A DNA stretch of 64,000 bases from Typha latifolia (lineage: Eukaryota > Streptophyta > Magnoliopsida > Poales > Typhaceae), in contig CM034099.1 in the NCBI GenBank assembly GCA_019914945.1, positions 5,580,001 through 5,644,000 on the forward strand. The letters run 5' to 3'. The notes beneath the pieces were generated by a model that searched no databases, was not told where the DNA came from, and worked only from the letters and a program-made list of their open reading frames with translations. Below, one piece after another: positions 1 through 13,100 of this stretch. Position numbers and translations under genes: made by a program. Position 1 is the first letter of the stretch. Every line of letters starts with the position of its first letter.

Positions 1-713
1 TCATTTTAGGAATAACAAAAAGAAATACATATTCTAGAATTGACCTTATTTAACAAACAAGGCCTAAATATATTAAATTGTTACTGAGAACAAGTAAAGA
101 TGGAATAGCACAAATCCCAAACCTGACCTGCTATCCAACATAACCAGGACTGCACTTTGTTGCGGACATACAGTGAATTAGTGTAATGTAACCTAGGGCA
201 TCTCATCTACTGCAGCATACCCCCCTCAACATAATGTCTTTAATAATCTTCAAACAGTGTACTGAGTGGTAAACTACCATTCCTAAATTGCATACAAATC
301 CATACTGCAAAATGACAAGTTGGCAACACTAACCATGGAAACTACCGTGCATCCTAGTAGAACAGTGCATGTTTTATCTATATGACTTATTAGCCTCTAG
401 GTACCTGTAACTTGCTGTCAAAAAGTTTATCACATGATAATCTTAACACTGATCATCCATTGGGTCTTTTTAGGCGTAAAGCAATTGACAGCAAATATTG
501 TGGTTTAGTTTCTTTTCATTCCATCTGAGATATCAGGCAACAGATTCAGCTTCCATCTGGAAGCTCAGAGCAAAAAAGAATTCCATATTTGTCACGAACA
601 TGACAAGAAAACATTCGGGTTCGTTCAATTCCATAGTTGATTTGGATGGTGACAAAAAGACATTGCATATTTTGCAATTACTAAGATGATAAACCTTCAA
701 AGCTTACTCAAGT
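1..713 (-). other. Probable 3' UTR and downstream flank of the coiled-coil gene
   Basis: Read on the minus strand this AT-rich stretch follows directly after the stop codon at 716-714. It has no open frame resembling the neighbouring exons and looks like 3' UTR plus intergenic DNA. A further 3' exon cannot be excluded, because a GT lies three codons before the stop, but nothing coding was recognised here. Confidence 0.5.
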
Positions 714-3700
714 TCACCGTACCATTGTAGAAGCACTGGAAGCTGCAATGAAGGATGAAGCACCATCTACATTTCCATTAGCGATGATTCCCAAGTTGGC
801 ATTACCTGTGCCACCATCATTCACATTGTTCTTGTTTCCCTTGATTTGGACACATGAAGGATCTTCTGGATTTTCACAGGCAGTTCGTGAATCATCTTTG
901 TATCTTCCATTACGCTCCCTTGCCTCAGCTAACTCTAGCTGAAGTTGTTGTATCGCTTGTAGATGATGCCTCTCCATTTCAGCAAACTAGAAAGGATCAA
1001 AGGGCGACACAAGAATTGAAATCAAACAAAATTGCAAGCATACCATATTGACTTATGTGATACAAAGATTAGTCAACAATCTTATGATAGGAGCAATTTC
1101 ATAAATACATAATTCATAAGTAATCAGCATCCACATGATAAACCAACCTGTCGCTGAAAATTAATCCAATATTGGTTAAATTGCTCAGTACGTTCTCGTA
1201 GCTCAGCTTGTAATGTCTGATTAGTGGTCGAATGCAAAGCATCCATTTCTTGAGCTCGAGAAAGCCAAGCTTGTGCCTCCCTTAACTGCTCATCCTTGTA
1301 AAGAACAGTTTCTTGTGCAACCCTATGCTGGAAAGAAAAATTATTTTGGTACCACATACCACATTAAGTATGGTCCAGTAAGATTGAATTTGAATTATAA
1401 AGCTTATGATAATCAACAGAATTATGCAAAATGACATAAAGGTACTACTTTAAGCCACCAGTTACAACAACGAGATCTTCTAACTATAAGCAGTAAATAT
1501 GATGGACACAAGCAGAGACAGATGAGAGTCAGATATGAGCCTCTAAAAAAGAGACAAAATGAAGATTTTTAAGTCTCTAGTGTGGAGCACTGTTTCGAAA
1601 AGCGGAAAAGGCGGCCGCCATGGCGGGGCGGTGCACCGGCCGCCCCGCCATGTTGAAAGGCGTCGGCAAAAGGCAGCCAAGCGCCTTGGCGGGCTGCCTA
1701 GGCTAAAATAGTGCTAGGTGGGCCGCTTGGCCTGACTTGGCAGGCTAGCGCTTCGGCCTGCCAAGTCGAGATGCAGTTATTAGTGAGCGGGTCGGGTTTT
1801 ATAGCGGACCGGGTTTAATAAAACTAACAAATTTAGAGAAGTTAATTGCTAATTGCTTTATGAATTATTGAATTAAGATTACAGAGAAGAATTTTTTTTT
1901 CACTGTGATGCATTATTAATTAGGGGAATTACTAATTGCCTGCTATTTAAGTATATAATTTCTGATTAGAGGATTTTGAAATGTGATTCATGTGAATAAA
2001 CTAGAGTTAGTAAATAGATATCTCAGTTATTCAGTTATCATTAATAAGCAATTAGCTAATGTGATTATGTTATTTAGTGTTTTGGTTTAGTGCACTATTA
2101 AAATTTATGTATATACTATACTTATTTATTTATTTATATTAAAAATGCTAGACCGCCTTGTCACCCGCTTTGTCGCCCGCCTTCTGCCTAGGCGCTAGGC
2201 GGTGGGGTGACCGCCTGCCACCCGCGGCCGCTTTTTAAAACATTGGTGTGGAGATGTTGGACGTAAGAGTAATTACACTATTGCACTAATTAGGAACATC
2301 ATATTGGATAGTCAAAAGCAAGATTAAATTAAAACAAGAAACTTTCAGAGTCTTGACAAAATTAATCACCAAAACAATTGGCATTTTTTAAATTTCTCCT
2401 ACTGTGTAGTTGCTCTTCTAACATTATGAAGGTTCATTTTAAATTGTTCAAGTATGGGTATAGAACCTAATCCTTACACCGTCATTCAAGATGATGCTTA
2501 TAAATGTCACAACAAAATCACATTATGCAAGATCAAATGGGCTCATTGCCTATCTTGAGATATGCCATTTGAAGATCGTCTGCTCATTTGTGGGCATACT
2601 TCTTCAAACATAATCCTATGTTTCATATATCAAAAATTCAGAAGGTAGTTTAATCACACTTTCTCAATCAAAGGATAGAATTTAGATGCATACGAGCCCC
2701 TTTTTTAAATTCTCCTGCAAGGTCTAATTTCATAATGTTCCACTTTGCCAAACGAGTCAAAAAAGAAAATGCTGAATTTAAATACTTAACCTTTTAGACC
2801 TCGAGTCAATTAATAAGAAGAGTTGAATGCCCAATTTTGTTTCAGATTCAATTAACCAAAATATTGTTGCATAAGATTACTTCATAAGTCCACAACTCCA
2901 AACCATAATGACTTCCCTTGACTCTAGATGCATTTCTGTCACCCTCTAGATCCATCACTCTATAAGTAATCTAGATAGATCTTATCTTATCAAGAAGTAA
3001 AAATTTAGCCCACTGGCAAGTCTGATAATCCTTCCCCTTATGCAGATGTATAGTACATCACAGCAACTACCTGTTACTATGTCCAACTGTCCATACTAGG
3101 TAGGTGGTTATCTCACAGCTAACTCATATATTTACAGTAGTAAGTCATCTAGCCTCTTAAAATTGACAAGCAATAATGCACAAAAGAGAAATGCACAAGG
3201 ATGCATATACAGATAGGCATGAAAACAATATATTACAGACTTTAATGACGTTACTATGATTTGCACTGGCAAGTAGATAAGTTTCTATCATAAAGATGGA
3301 ATTTATTGCATAAATTTGATGACCAATTTAAGTTATAACTTGTAACCAGACTAATGAATTAAAGGGAGGACAAATAAAAACCTTGTGCAAACATAAATGC
3401 AGATGTGCAAACATATATGAAAACTGTGACTTTCTTTTTTCCAATTTCAGCTAGCAAGGTTTCTTCACCTCTCCAATCTTGAGAATAAAAGAACATACAT
3501 GCAAAAGCGTGTAGAAACAAGACAAACTACACTGCACATGCAAGAAGGCTTTTAGCAGTTTAACATGACAAAATTTGTATGTTCCAGAGTGTCTACTGCA
3601 AGTGAAAAGGAAGGGTAGAAACAAGGGAAACAACTGGATGCACAGATACAAAGAATGACATGGAATACTCTAGGTTGTAACATGAGAGACACGAGAAATA

Positions 3701-6700
3701 TTGGCTCCAAGAATGGATGAAAAGAAAAGGAAACAAATAAACAAGTTAAAAAACAGTCATAATCATAAATGGAAAGTAGTTACAATACATATACGGAAAA
3801 AAAGTTGAAAAGTTGCCATATAGCAGGAAATCAACCTAATATTCAAAGGAGAAGCGGTATAGCTATATGACATCAAAATCATGATTCATACAATCAATAG
3901 AATCAATTATTTCACTTATTAAAGAAAAACGTAAGTAAGCAACTGAAATAGTCACAAATCAAAAGATCAACTTTCATTGTGATCCAATAGGAAAAATAAA
4001 TAACTCAAAAAGAGCAAATGAAATAAGGCAAAAAGTAAGGAAAATACCTGCTCCTCCAATGCAAGAAACTGATTCTCTTTCTCATGAATATGATCTTGGA
4101 GGTCATGGATTTGTTTAAGATGCTGGGCTCTTTCATTTTCTGTGTTATCACGCTCCCTTCTGCAACATATTGAAAGGTATACGACGGAGCTTAAGTGCTT
4201 AACATCTAAAGGAACGAGGTTGAACTATCAAAAAAGTTGAAAGCAAGCTGTTCAACAAGTAATAAGTAATTAGGATAAATGTTGATAGGCCATAATTACA
4301 ATATATAATATATATCATGATCCTATATTAAGTAAAAGAATCTTAGTTTATTTCAGATATAATAAAGGGCAGCTGTTGTAGTCATTTCCAGGTGAATAGT
4401 AGCATCAAAAGAGTTCAAAGACCTCAAAATCTGCCTCCATGATTGTAAACAAATTAAAGGTAACAGGTAGTTGGAATAATGATACAAAAGGCTGCTTTAG
4501 CCCACACACTCACATACAAGATTGCATTTGCTAAAGAAGTTCTCAAACAAGCTCTCAACCACCTCGATGGAAAGAACAAAAGAATTTAACCACCAAGCTT
4601 TAATGAAAGAACATTCCACATAGTGATGGAATAGGACAGCACATGTAAGATGACAACCTCTCCAATTGTCAAGATGTTACATGGAAGATTTGCTGATCTT
4701 AAGTGGTGAAAAAGATAAGCACAAAAAATAGATCAAATATAATATAGTAGAGGAAAACAGTCAAAGAAAACATACTTAAATAGTACAAGGAGTGATAAAG
4801 GGAATTCTTATATTGGTGAAAAAACAATTTGACTGTCTCACACATTTATAGACAAATGAGAAATTAAATTCATACAGCCATAAATTACTGTCATAAAGTA
4901 AAATAAAAACCTGAAGGTACTGGTAGAAAATTTGACTATCTCACACATTTATAGACAAATGAGAAATTAAATTAATACAGCCATAAGTTACTGTGTCATA
5001 AAGTAAAATAAAAACCTGAAGGTGGCCAACTCCTTATTTTGTTCCCTGAGAAGGTCCTCTTTAGCCCAAGCCTAACCAATAAAGAAAAGAAAAAAACAAA
5101 TAATGCATCACAAAGTTCCTCAAAAGCATAGAATTTATAACATGTGAAAGGCAAGCAAACCGCTTCATTATCAATCTTCACAGCATGCAGTTCTCTGTCT
5201 TTCTCTTCCAATTTCATCTCCAATTCAAGTATGTGTTTTTCTCGCTCTTGTAGTTGTTCCTGTTTAGTTGTTATGAGAAATAGATATTTGTAAGAAAGGT
5301 CCATTTCAAGCCTGTAACTTTTAAGAGCTTGAGAGAGAGGATGCATGAAATTACACAGATGAAATACAATGACACATAGATACAAAGGCAGTGAACAACT
5401 TAAATAGGGGTTAATTCAATGAATATGAAAATGAACCAGTATTCACAGAGAAATCTGGCTCGGTATCAGGGCAAGAAACTTACAAGCAACGATGCAAAAA
5501 ATAATCTAAAGTTTATCATTGAATACTTAGCATTTGTCCTAGGACTCCATGTTACTATAAAGTGTTTTCATGCTAGAGAAGATGAAAGAGAATTTGATTA
5601 TTAGTAAAGGAGTTATCATTGAGAAAAAAAAACAGCAGAAATCCATACGAATTAGGTTATATATGATGCAAGGATGTATAAAAGCTAAACATCATGACCA
5701 ATGGAAATCTACAGCTTCATAATGCCAGGAATCCATACAACATGAACATCTATAAAGAGATCGCTACTAACTGTAGAAATTCCAAATTTCCTATCATGGG
5801 CAGACTTCTAAAGCAAGACACGTCACATACTCACCTACGAGTAGTAATGCCTTACTACATACAAAACAGGAGTTGTCGCTAATTGTACTTACAATAACTA
5901 CCAGTTAGTATTAAATATGATTTACCACGCAATATTACTTCTTCGGGGTTTAATCTTATTTAGCTCTTTGGCTTAATTGTACATCATCGATGAAGACTAC
6001 TCCGTGAGTTCAAAACATGTCACCTCTATGGCTCTTGTTTAGAATATTCCAATGTCTAGAGGATCTTCTGAAAGGATTGCTTCAAAGTAGCACAAGCCTA
6101 ATTGGAAACAGGAAGTTGATTGCTTTACATGTCAAAAGACCCTACAAAAAAAAATCTCTCTATTGTCTAATTGTTTCAGCTGGGAAATTGACACTGAATT
6201 CTAGAGGGTAGAACTGGAATTGAAAACTGTCCTAGAAATCAATTCAATCATTTTTCTTTAGCATTCTTTTCTTCAGGCTTTAGGCAATTTCTTCGTTAGA
6301 AAATAAAAAAATGTGTGCTTGGAAGAGGAGGCAGAGGAGGAGGATGAATCTTATCTCACATGCACATCAGCAACAGCTTACATCAGTACATCACACTTCT
6401 GGTCTATCGAATTATTCAGATTTAAGAAAATCATGCATGAGGGGGCTCAAGAAATGATGGCATGCACATAGCTGAGACAGCTGCATACAACTAATAAAAG
6501 AACTAACACGCACAGAAAGTTTCAAGTAGCTAGAAATTTTTAAACAAGCCACATCATAAAACAAAGCACCAGCCATGGATATTGATCGAGAAAATATTCC
6601 CCAGGATAGTCAGCGAGAAAACCTTTAGTTTGGTAGCAGCAGCCGCCTGCTCCTTGATCTGCGCCTCAAAACTGTGCTGCACCTCTAAAATCTCTGAGCG

Positions 6701-7184
6701 TGCAATAGCTTGTGCTTTGAGCTCGATCTCCATGTGCTGCAGCTCCTCTCTCTGCCTCACAACACTTTGCAGTCTCTGCTGCAATATGTCATCATTCAGT
6801 CCACCAGCGCCATCGATCGTAATCGAACAGAAATCCACATCAAGAGGCCCTCTCCCCTCCTGAAATCTCATCACAACACCCAATAAGCTACCATCCTACC
6901 AAAACCAACACAAAGATTCACTTGTCGGTACCTCGTATATGGTTCTCTCATCCGATTCCCCCAGTTTACCATGCTCCGATTCCTGCAACATCAAACAAGT
7001 ATTTTAAAAGAATCCCCAAATCGAAAGGGAACAAAAAAAACGGAGTCGCCTTTTCAGTTTCTACCTCACTCCCATTGGCCCTAAACGGGTGCTCGGCGAC
7101 GGCGCGCCATTCCTTCCGAGCCGGCGGCTGGGAAGAGGACGACGAGACCGGAAGCGAGCCGCCGCGTCCAGCGGCAGCCTCCAT
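714..7184 (-). CDS. Coiled-coil protein, possibly FRIGIDA-interacting-protein-like, 8 exons
   Basis: Minus-strand exons at 7184-7065, 6982-6932, 6859-6623, 5259-5161, 5071-5016, 4159-4048, 1327-1148 and 986-714. All junctions have GT/AG and compatible phases, giving 375 residues. The N-terminus is short, Ala/Ser-rich and low complexity. From about residue 60 to 320 the protein is strongly heptad-like and rich in Glu, Gln, Leu and Arg, so it should form a long coiled coil. The tail is Asn/Gly/Ser-rich. There is no catalytic motif. The layout recalls plant FRIGIDA-interacting or other nuclear coiled-coil scaffold proteins, but that assignment is from memory and weak. The ATG at 7184 is the first in frame, and telo-box motifs lie in the upstream leader. 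Introns are long and carry a hAT element (1588-2245) and a duplicated donor region (4826-5023). Confidence 0.75.
1588..2245. mobile_element. Non-autonomous hAT-type element with 8-bp TSD
   Basis: A 658-bp insertion in the intron between exons 6 and 7 of the coiled-coil gene. The left end reads CACTGTTTCGAAAAGCGG. The inverted right end reads CAATGTTTTAAAAAGCGG, matching at 15 of 18 positions. It is flanked by perfect 8-bp direct repeats GTGTGGAG at 1580-1587 and 2246-2253. Eight-base duplications and CA-type ends are diagnostic of the hAT superfamily. Both subterminal regions are GC-rich (GGCGG, GCCTAGGC-like blocks) while the interior is AT-rich. No transposase frame is present, so it needs an autonomous partner. 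Confidence 0.9.
4826..5023 (-). repeat. Tandem duplication carrying a copied 5' splice site
   Basis: Positions 4826-4918 and 4929-5023 are near-identical direct copies offset by 103-105 bp. The right copy contains the last 8 bases of exon 5 and its donor (exon end 5016). The left copy repeats the same 8 bases and donor 105 bp further downstream in the intron (alternative exon end 4911). Reading through the first donor meets an in-frame stop after nine codons. Confidence 0.85.
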
Positions 7185-7258
7185 TGGGATCGAAGCCTCC
7201 TCCTTGGATTCGCTCCAAGTCCTCGGATCGAGCCCAAACGAGAGAGATCGAACGATAA

Positions 7259-7311
7259 GGGCTAGGGTTTTGAGATCGGAGGAAGGAGGAAGGATCCCGA
7301 GGAAACCCTAA
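7259..7311. promoter_or_regulatory. Two telo-box motifs in the coiled-coil gene leader
   Basis: CTAGGGTTT lies at about 7262-7270 and AAACCCTAA at 7303-7311, just upstream of the minus-strand ATG at 7184. Telo-boxes are common in promoters and leaders of plant growth-related genes. Motif match only. Confidence 0.5.
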
Positions 7312-8236
7312 TCGTGGAGGAGAAAGTGGAATGGGAGAGGAAACGAGAAGCCGGGTGAACCGAGTCCGGTCACCGCCGGGTCGACGAGTCTACAGCTCGT
7401 TGAAAGGTTAGGAAGCGGAAGAGTTGTAATGGGGCTTAGGAAGGGCTCCCCAGTTCCAACTCACAACTCTTATATACTAGTAATTTTATGACGTATATAT
7501 ATCAATGAAATTAATATCACTATTTTCAGAAAAATTATAAATAAATAAATAAAGTACTACTGTAAGCTAATGATTCTCTACCAACTAAACAAGCCTATTA
7601 ATGGGAGGAGAGATTTGCGCTAAATTTTTTTTAAGGAATGTTAATTTGGATTTCTTTTATGAAGAAATTTGTATATAATTATTTATTATGCTTTGATATC
7701 CGTGTAACTACTTGTGTCATGTCATACAAAATAACCATGTAAACAAAAATTGATGGGCAACAACTAGCACAATCATATATTTTTATTTAAAATAAATAAT
7801 TAATTGGTAAGAAAAAAGTAGATAATATTTTTAGCGTTACTATGTATTGCTTGGCAGTTGGCACTGACAGAATTATTATGACACGTAGTTTGACAATTGG
7901 TTATATATATATATATGACTAAAATGGTTACACCAAATTGAGTTTGATTTAAAGAATATTGATAAAAGTTTTATAAAATTAGGGCAATGAATAATTCATT
8001 GAATATTAGTTAAGAAAAAAAAATTTCTCTGGAAGTTAGCAATTTACTAGTCAAAATAGATTGACTCTATTTCACTATTTAGTATATTTACAGGTCGCTC
8101 GAAAGCCTAAGTCATATTAAATCACGATGTACTAAATGCTAATTCATGAATGGTGGTACATGTAACAATAATAATCAATTTGTTTTATTTTTTATTTTAT
8201 TTTTGATGATTGGACACGTGTAATAGTAGTCATTAT
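7312..8236. other. AT-rich intergenic region and promoter of the coiled-coil gene
   Basis: About 900 bp of AT-rich DNA with a short TA run near 7903-7916. No coding frame, RNA gene or recognisable repeat was seen. The first 200 bp next to 7312 should contain the minus-strand promoter. Confidence 0.5.
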
Positions 8237-8250
8237 TGCAACCTGGCTTG

Positions 8251-9216
8251 TTTTTTTTTTTTTTGACTGCAAAAGAGCTGAGGTCAGCTTCGATTATTTT
8301 GCTATCGCCACGTGTCCGCGTCGACAGCTAACAGGTTACATAATTCCGGTGGAGCGTTATTTAGACGCTCCACGTGGCAGTACGCCGAGGCCAAACTGGC
8401 CTTCGCTGCTGCCCAGTCTGCGACCGCATTGGCCTCTCTCCCAACATGGGTTAACCTGACCTCACCACACTCACTAGCTAAACGCGCGCATTCACTCGCG
8501 AGGTTTCGGACGCGCCATGGATCTGCGCTGCGGTTGCTGCACGCACCGATGGCCTCGGTGCGGTCGGTCTCTACTACCGTAGTCCGGATCCTCCCCGCCA
8601 TCCTCAACGCCAACCCGGATAGCCCGAGTTCGGATTGAAGCGCGAGGCGCCCGGCACACGGCTCCCACCCCGCCCGAAGAAACTCTCCTCCGCGGTACGG
8701 AAGATGGCCGCCGCTCCGCCTTGGTACGCACCAACTCGCGGGGGCTCCGTCGGTGTTTGCTTTGATCCATCCCGACTCCGGCGGCTCCCGGGGGTTTTCT
8801 TGTCGTGCGAAGCTTCGGGATCTTCCGCTTGCTTACGCACCTGTACTCCTCCGCCATTTGAACCGCAGCCCTGACCACGGCCAGCTCCGGCGTACGCTTC
8901 TCTCTAAACACCACGCCATTCCTGCTCTTCCACAGGGACCATAGTGTGCATGCTATCAAACCTTTGGCCCGTCCGTCTTCCTCGGCGCCCACACTCCACT
9001 CCTTCGTGATCCAGTCTAGGTCGATCTCCGCCGCCGGCAGCCGTTCTCTGGTACCCAGGATCTCCCATACCTCCCTGCTGTATCTACACGTGAAGAGGAG
9101 GTGCTCGCTCGTCTCACTGAATAGCCCGCACATGGCACAGCGATCCTCTGGGCCGATATGAAGGTAGCGGAGGTAGGCGCGCGTCGGGAGCCTGCCCCAC
9201 AGGAGCTTCCAGCAGA
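8251..9216 (-). mobile_element. 5'-truncated LINE with poly-A tail and 14-bp TSD
   Basis: Minus-strand non-LTR retrotransposon 3' end. The tail is the T run at 8251-8264 (poly-A on the minus strand). The same 14 bases TGCAACCTGGCTTG occur at 8237-8250 and at 9217-9230, exactly bordering the insert, so the target-site duplication is intact. The body is GC-rich, unlike its surroundings. It encodes the reverse-transcriptase zinc-binding region followed by an RNase H-like region. Reverse transcriptase and endonuclease are missing, which indicates 5' truncation at integration. Confidence 0.93.
8292..9216 (-). pseudogene. LINE ORF2 remnant: zf-RVT and RNase H-like regions, frameshifted
   Basis: Near the 5' end the translation contains a Cys/His pattern (RCAMCGLFSETSEHLLFTC) typical of the zinc-binding domain downstream of plant LINE reverse transcriptases, followed by a tryptophan-rich LWSLWKSRN stretch. 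The RNase H-like part continues in other frames and ends with a VGREANAVADWAA motif near the C-terminus, typical of plant RVT_3 domains. At least two frame changes between about 8850 and 8600 separate these parts, so no functional protein is expected. Confidence 0.85.
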
Positions 9217-9230
9217 TGCAACCTGGCTTG

Positions 9231-10100
9231 TCTTCTCCTTCGAAGCTCTTCTTAGAAGCACCAAATCATCTGCAACATGAGATGATTGATGGACGGAGCA
9301 GCTCTAGTCAATTTAGTGCCTCTAATTATCCCATCTTTAAGTAGCTACCTCGAGAGAAATTGAACCCAAAATGAACAGATCTAACAACCCAAAAAAAAAA
9401 AGGGCGGGGCACGTGCCCACCTCACCCCCTCCCCTCCTCCCTTCTACCTTACTTGGCTCGACAAAGTAATATCCTTATCAAGCCGATGGGAGCGGAAGAG
9501 GGCAGAGGCCTAGCCCCGAGGTTCATTTTGCATATCCTTTTAACTCTAGCTAGGATATGGTTCACGCGAGAGCCAAGTCGACGCATGGCATAGTTCTACA
9601 ACAACCAAAGACCGCTCGATCACCCTTCCAAACGGTACTAAAAGTTATATGACATGAGAGCTAAGGATCAATGAGACCGCTCCCTTTAAAAGCCTTGCTA
9701 CTACCCATTTGTTAGGGGATTTTGCTAGATAAATATAAGTTTTTCATGGGTAGAACCGCTATGTTGGCCGCTACAACTATGCACGCCCTAAATATATTTT
9801 GAGTTAACTTTAAACTATTGTCAGCTAAATACGGAGAATATTTTATTATTTTTAAAAATACAAATTATAATATCTACAACGTCCATCATTTGGTTTTAGA
9901 AAATATGGCTTTCGTTTCATTTTTGTATTTATTGTTAAATTAACTTATCTATGGTAATGAGCTATTAGAAAAACTAATATTAGAGTGTTTTTAGGCATTA
10001 AAAATAAAGTGTAGAGGGTGTTAAATGATAATAAAATAGTATTTTTAATAAATGTCAAAGTGAGAAAGAAAACTTCCACGCATACATTTTTTTTTTCCTG
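9231..10100. other. Intergenic region with an unexplained GC-rich patch
   Basis: A run of As near 9390-9401 is followed by a GC-rich stretch to about 9760 with no convincing reading frame. After that the DNA is AT-rich up to the V-ATPase promoter. The patch may be an old transposon piece, but no ends or target duplication were identified. Confidence 0.4.
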
Positions 10101-10174
10101 TATGTCTCTTGTATTCCACGGTTGACCCAAATCTCGAATCCCCGGCGATCCGCTCACCACCTCCATTTCCGACG

Positions 10175-13100
10175 ATGTCCACCTTCAGTGGTGACGAGAC
10201 CGCCCCCTTCTTCGGCTTCCTCGGCGCCGCCGCCGCCCTCGTCTTCTCCTGTAAACCCTATTTCTCCTCTAGCTCTTCCTTTATTTGGCTCCGATCTCAA
10301 CACCCTAATCCACGTCATATTTTGATTCCTTCAGGTATGGGAGCTGCTTATGGAACGGCTAAGAGTGGGGTTGGAGTGGCGTCGATGGGCGTGATGCGGC
10401 CGGAACTGGTGATGAAGTCGATTGTACCGGTGGTCATGGCGGGAGTGCTCGGGATCTACGGTTTGATCATTGCGGTTATAATTAGTACTGGGATCAACCC
10501 TAAGGCCAAGTCTTACTACCTCTTTGATGGCTATGCTCACCTCTCCTCTGGTCTCGCTTGTGGCCTCGCCGGGCTCTCGGCCGGCATGGCCATCGGGATC
10601 GTTGGCGATGCTGGTGTAAGGTATTTGGTCCCTCTTCCTATCTTGTTTGCTCTTAAATGTTAAAGATGGTAACGTTTTAGTGGCTTTTGATTTAAAGTTT
10701 ATAACTTTGTTATCATGGTGCTATATTGTATGTATTCATCATTAGTCTCATATGATGATGCAAAATTTTCTATTGTGGGATGCTTCTTAATGCAATTTCA
10801 TGTATGTTGGTTGTTATTCTCAGGAAATTTAACTAAGGTATATACCTAACTATCTTTTGTCCTCGTACTAGTAGTTTTGTATCATGAAGAGTAGGATATT
10901 TTAGAAATGTAGAGTGGAAAGAGAGTGAAGGCAATGGTATAAGGGAAAATATAGTAAAAATACTCAGATTTTTTCCTTGATGGGTATTGCCAGAAAGTTC
11001 ATTATAATGGATATTTGTCAAAATAGTCATTTAATTGTCTTTTGGTGTAATATACACTTGTTAGATACTTTTAGGCTGTGTTGTGAGTTCTTGTGACAAT
11101 CTCCTTCACTTATGCAGTTCTGCTGTTTCCCGTGCTTCTTTTTTATTGATATTAAATTTTGTGCTTCTTTATACATTACATAATCTCCTTTTGTCTTTAG
11201 ATCCATGAATGAGATATCTGAAAGAAGCTAGCCTTTAGCTTCGGTCATTTAGCTATTACCTAACATACCTTCATTTTCTTGGAATTTCTAATGAATATGC
11301 TTATTCTTTTCCCATTCTTCCCATCTTTGATGGTCTACCTGGATGCACATATTGTATCATCCGTCATGATGCAATGTCATATATTCCCTTCATTCTGTAA
11401 AATGGGCCATGCTTCTTACATTCTCGGGAAATCTAGATCTCAGTGAATAAGCTGCTCGAATAATCTTATAGGTTCTCTTGTCATTCTAAATGAGTTTGAA
11501 ATTGTCTACGCCATGCCATTTTCAGTTGTTCTGCTAAATTATTCCATATTTTGAGCTATAACCTCCCAAATATATACAAATCTGATCACTCATAGTATTG
11601 TATATGACTCTATATGCCACTTTTTCGTCATTATTCTTAATGGAACATAGAGTTTTAGGAATGATGCAACATGAAAGTCTGTCTCATAAAGATGTAAGTT
11701 TGTTGGATGTAGATGTAGAAGAAATAATAGCTAAATCTGATATGTATGAAGTTAACCTTATTACATCTAGTTGGACCGCTAAACATCCTTCCTGTGTACA
11801 AATGATTATTATAGTATTATCAGATCCTCACAGGACTAGCCAATTTTCTTCTTGTACATTTGAGTTGTTTCATATTCTTTTCTGTGCTCAGACTCTGAAT
11901 TCTATCTTCACTGAATTTCATGTTGTCATTTGTTTTAACTAGTATCTTTAGTGACATCTTGCATGTGAATTTCTTACTTGCATCTTTGGTTATCTTTCCG
12001 ATTTGTAAAATGTGTCGCATGCTTATGTTTTGAATTATTCATAACCTTTTGGCTTTCCTTGGTTAACCATCCCTACCTTCAAAAGTTCAAATCCACAGTG
12101 CTGTTTAATTTTTTATTGTTATTCACTAATATATTTATATATCATATATATGATTTAAGTATGTAAGATTACATGATATAAAATAGTAGTACATGATATA
12201 GCTATATACCTATGAATTTATATGCTACAAATTGTTTCTGGCTAGACTTATTCTCCACCATTTGGTATAGTTAATCATATCTGAGCCATTCAATATGTCA
12301 ATTGTGCATTCTTCTTAAAGCAATCATAATTCACAGATGTGCTCAAAGCCTCAAACTAATTTACATTTTAAATATTTACTTAATATAAATCATGAGAGAA
12401 CTTCTCACCATTCCAAGAGTCTTTTTGCGAGCCTTGTATTAAGGTGATACGTCCTTAGTTTATGAAGTGGAATTATCTGTGATTCTGTATCTAATATTAA
12501 ACAAATGAAAGCCTATTAGATTCAGATAGTTCTACCTGCTCCAATTTGATGGGCATCATGGTATTGTTGTCTCTAGTTTGTTGGTTATTCCTTAGACCAG
12601 CAAGTGGATTTGTTTCTTGCACCGAGTTACTACCAGATGCTGGTGCAGAAATGCTTGTTTAAAGCAACATCCAGCCCTTAGAAGGAAGCACCGCTATCTA
12701 AGAATTCTAATGATCAGCAAAGAACTAGATGAACCAAGCATCATCAGGAATGCTAAAGCTGCCATCTGAGTGGTTGAGGTTTCAAAGGATTCTTTTTTGT
12801 TATTATGGATGATGCACAGAACCATCACGTTTACGATTAGCCAACAAATTACAGTGCAGCAGAGAAGTGATATATATGAGCTAACCAGCAATGCCCCAAA
12901 AGAACACATGTGCTCCTAAAGAAATACATCAATCAAAAGATCAATAACAGTAAATGTGTAAATATTTTGTGTCATCCAATAGACAAGTAAATACATTTAG
13001 GTTTCACTTACATTATATGGCAATGATCTACCTATGCTTTCATGATTTCAATCCTTGCGAGCAGAACATACATGTACAAGCACATCCAGCCAAACAAACC

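Noticed and set aside
12694..12909. Hydrophobic minus-strand frame in the VHA-c intron
   Set aside because: No recognisable family, no splice partners, and in AT-rich intron DNA; probably chance.
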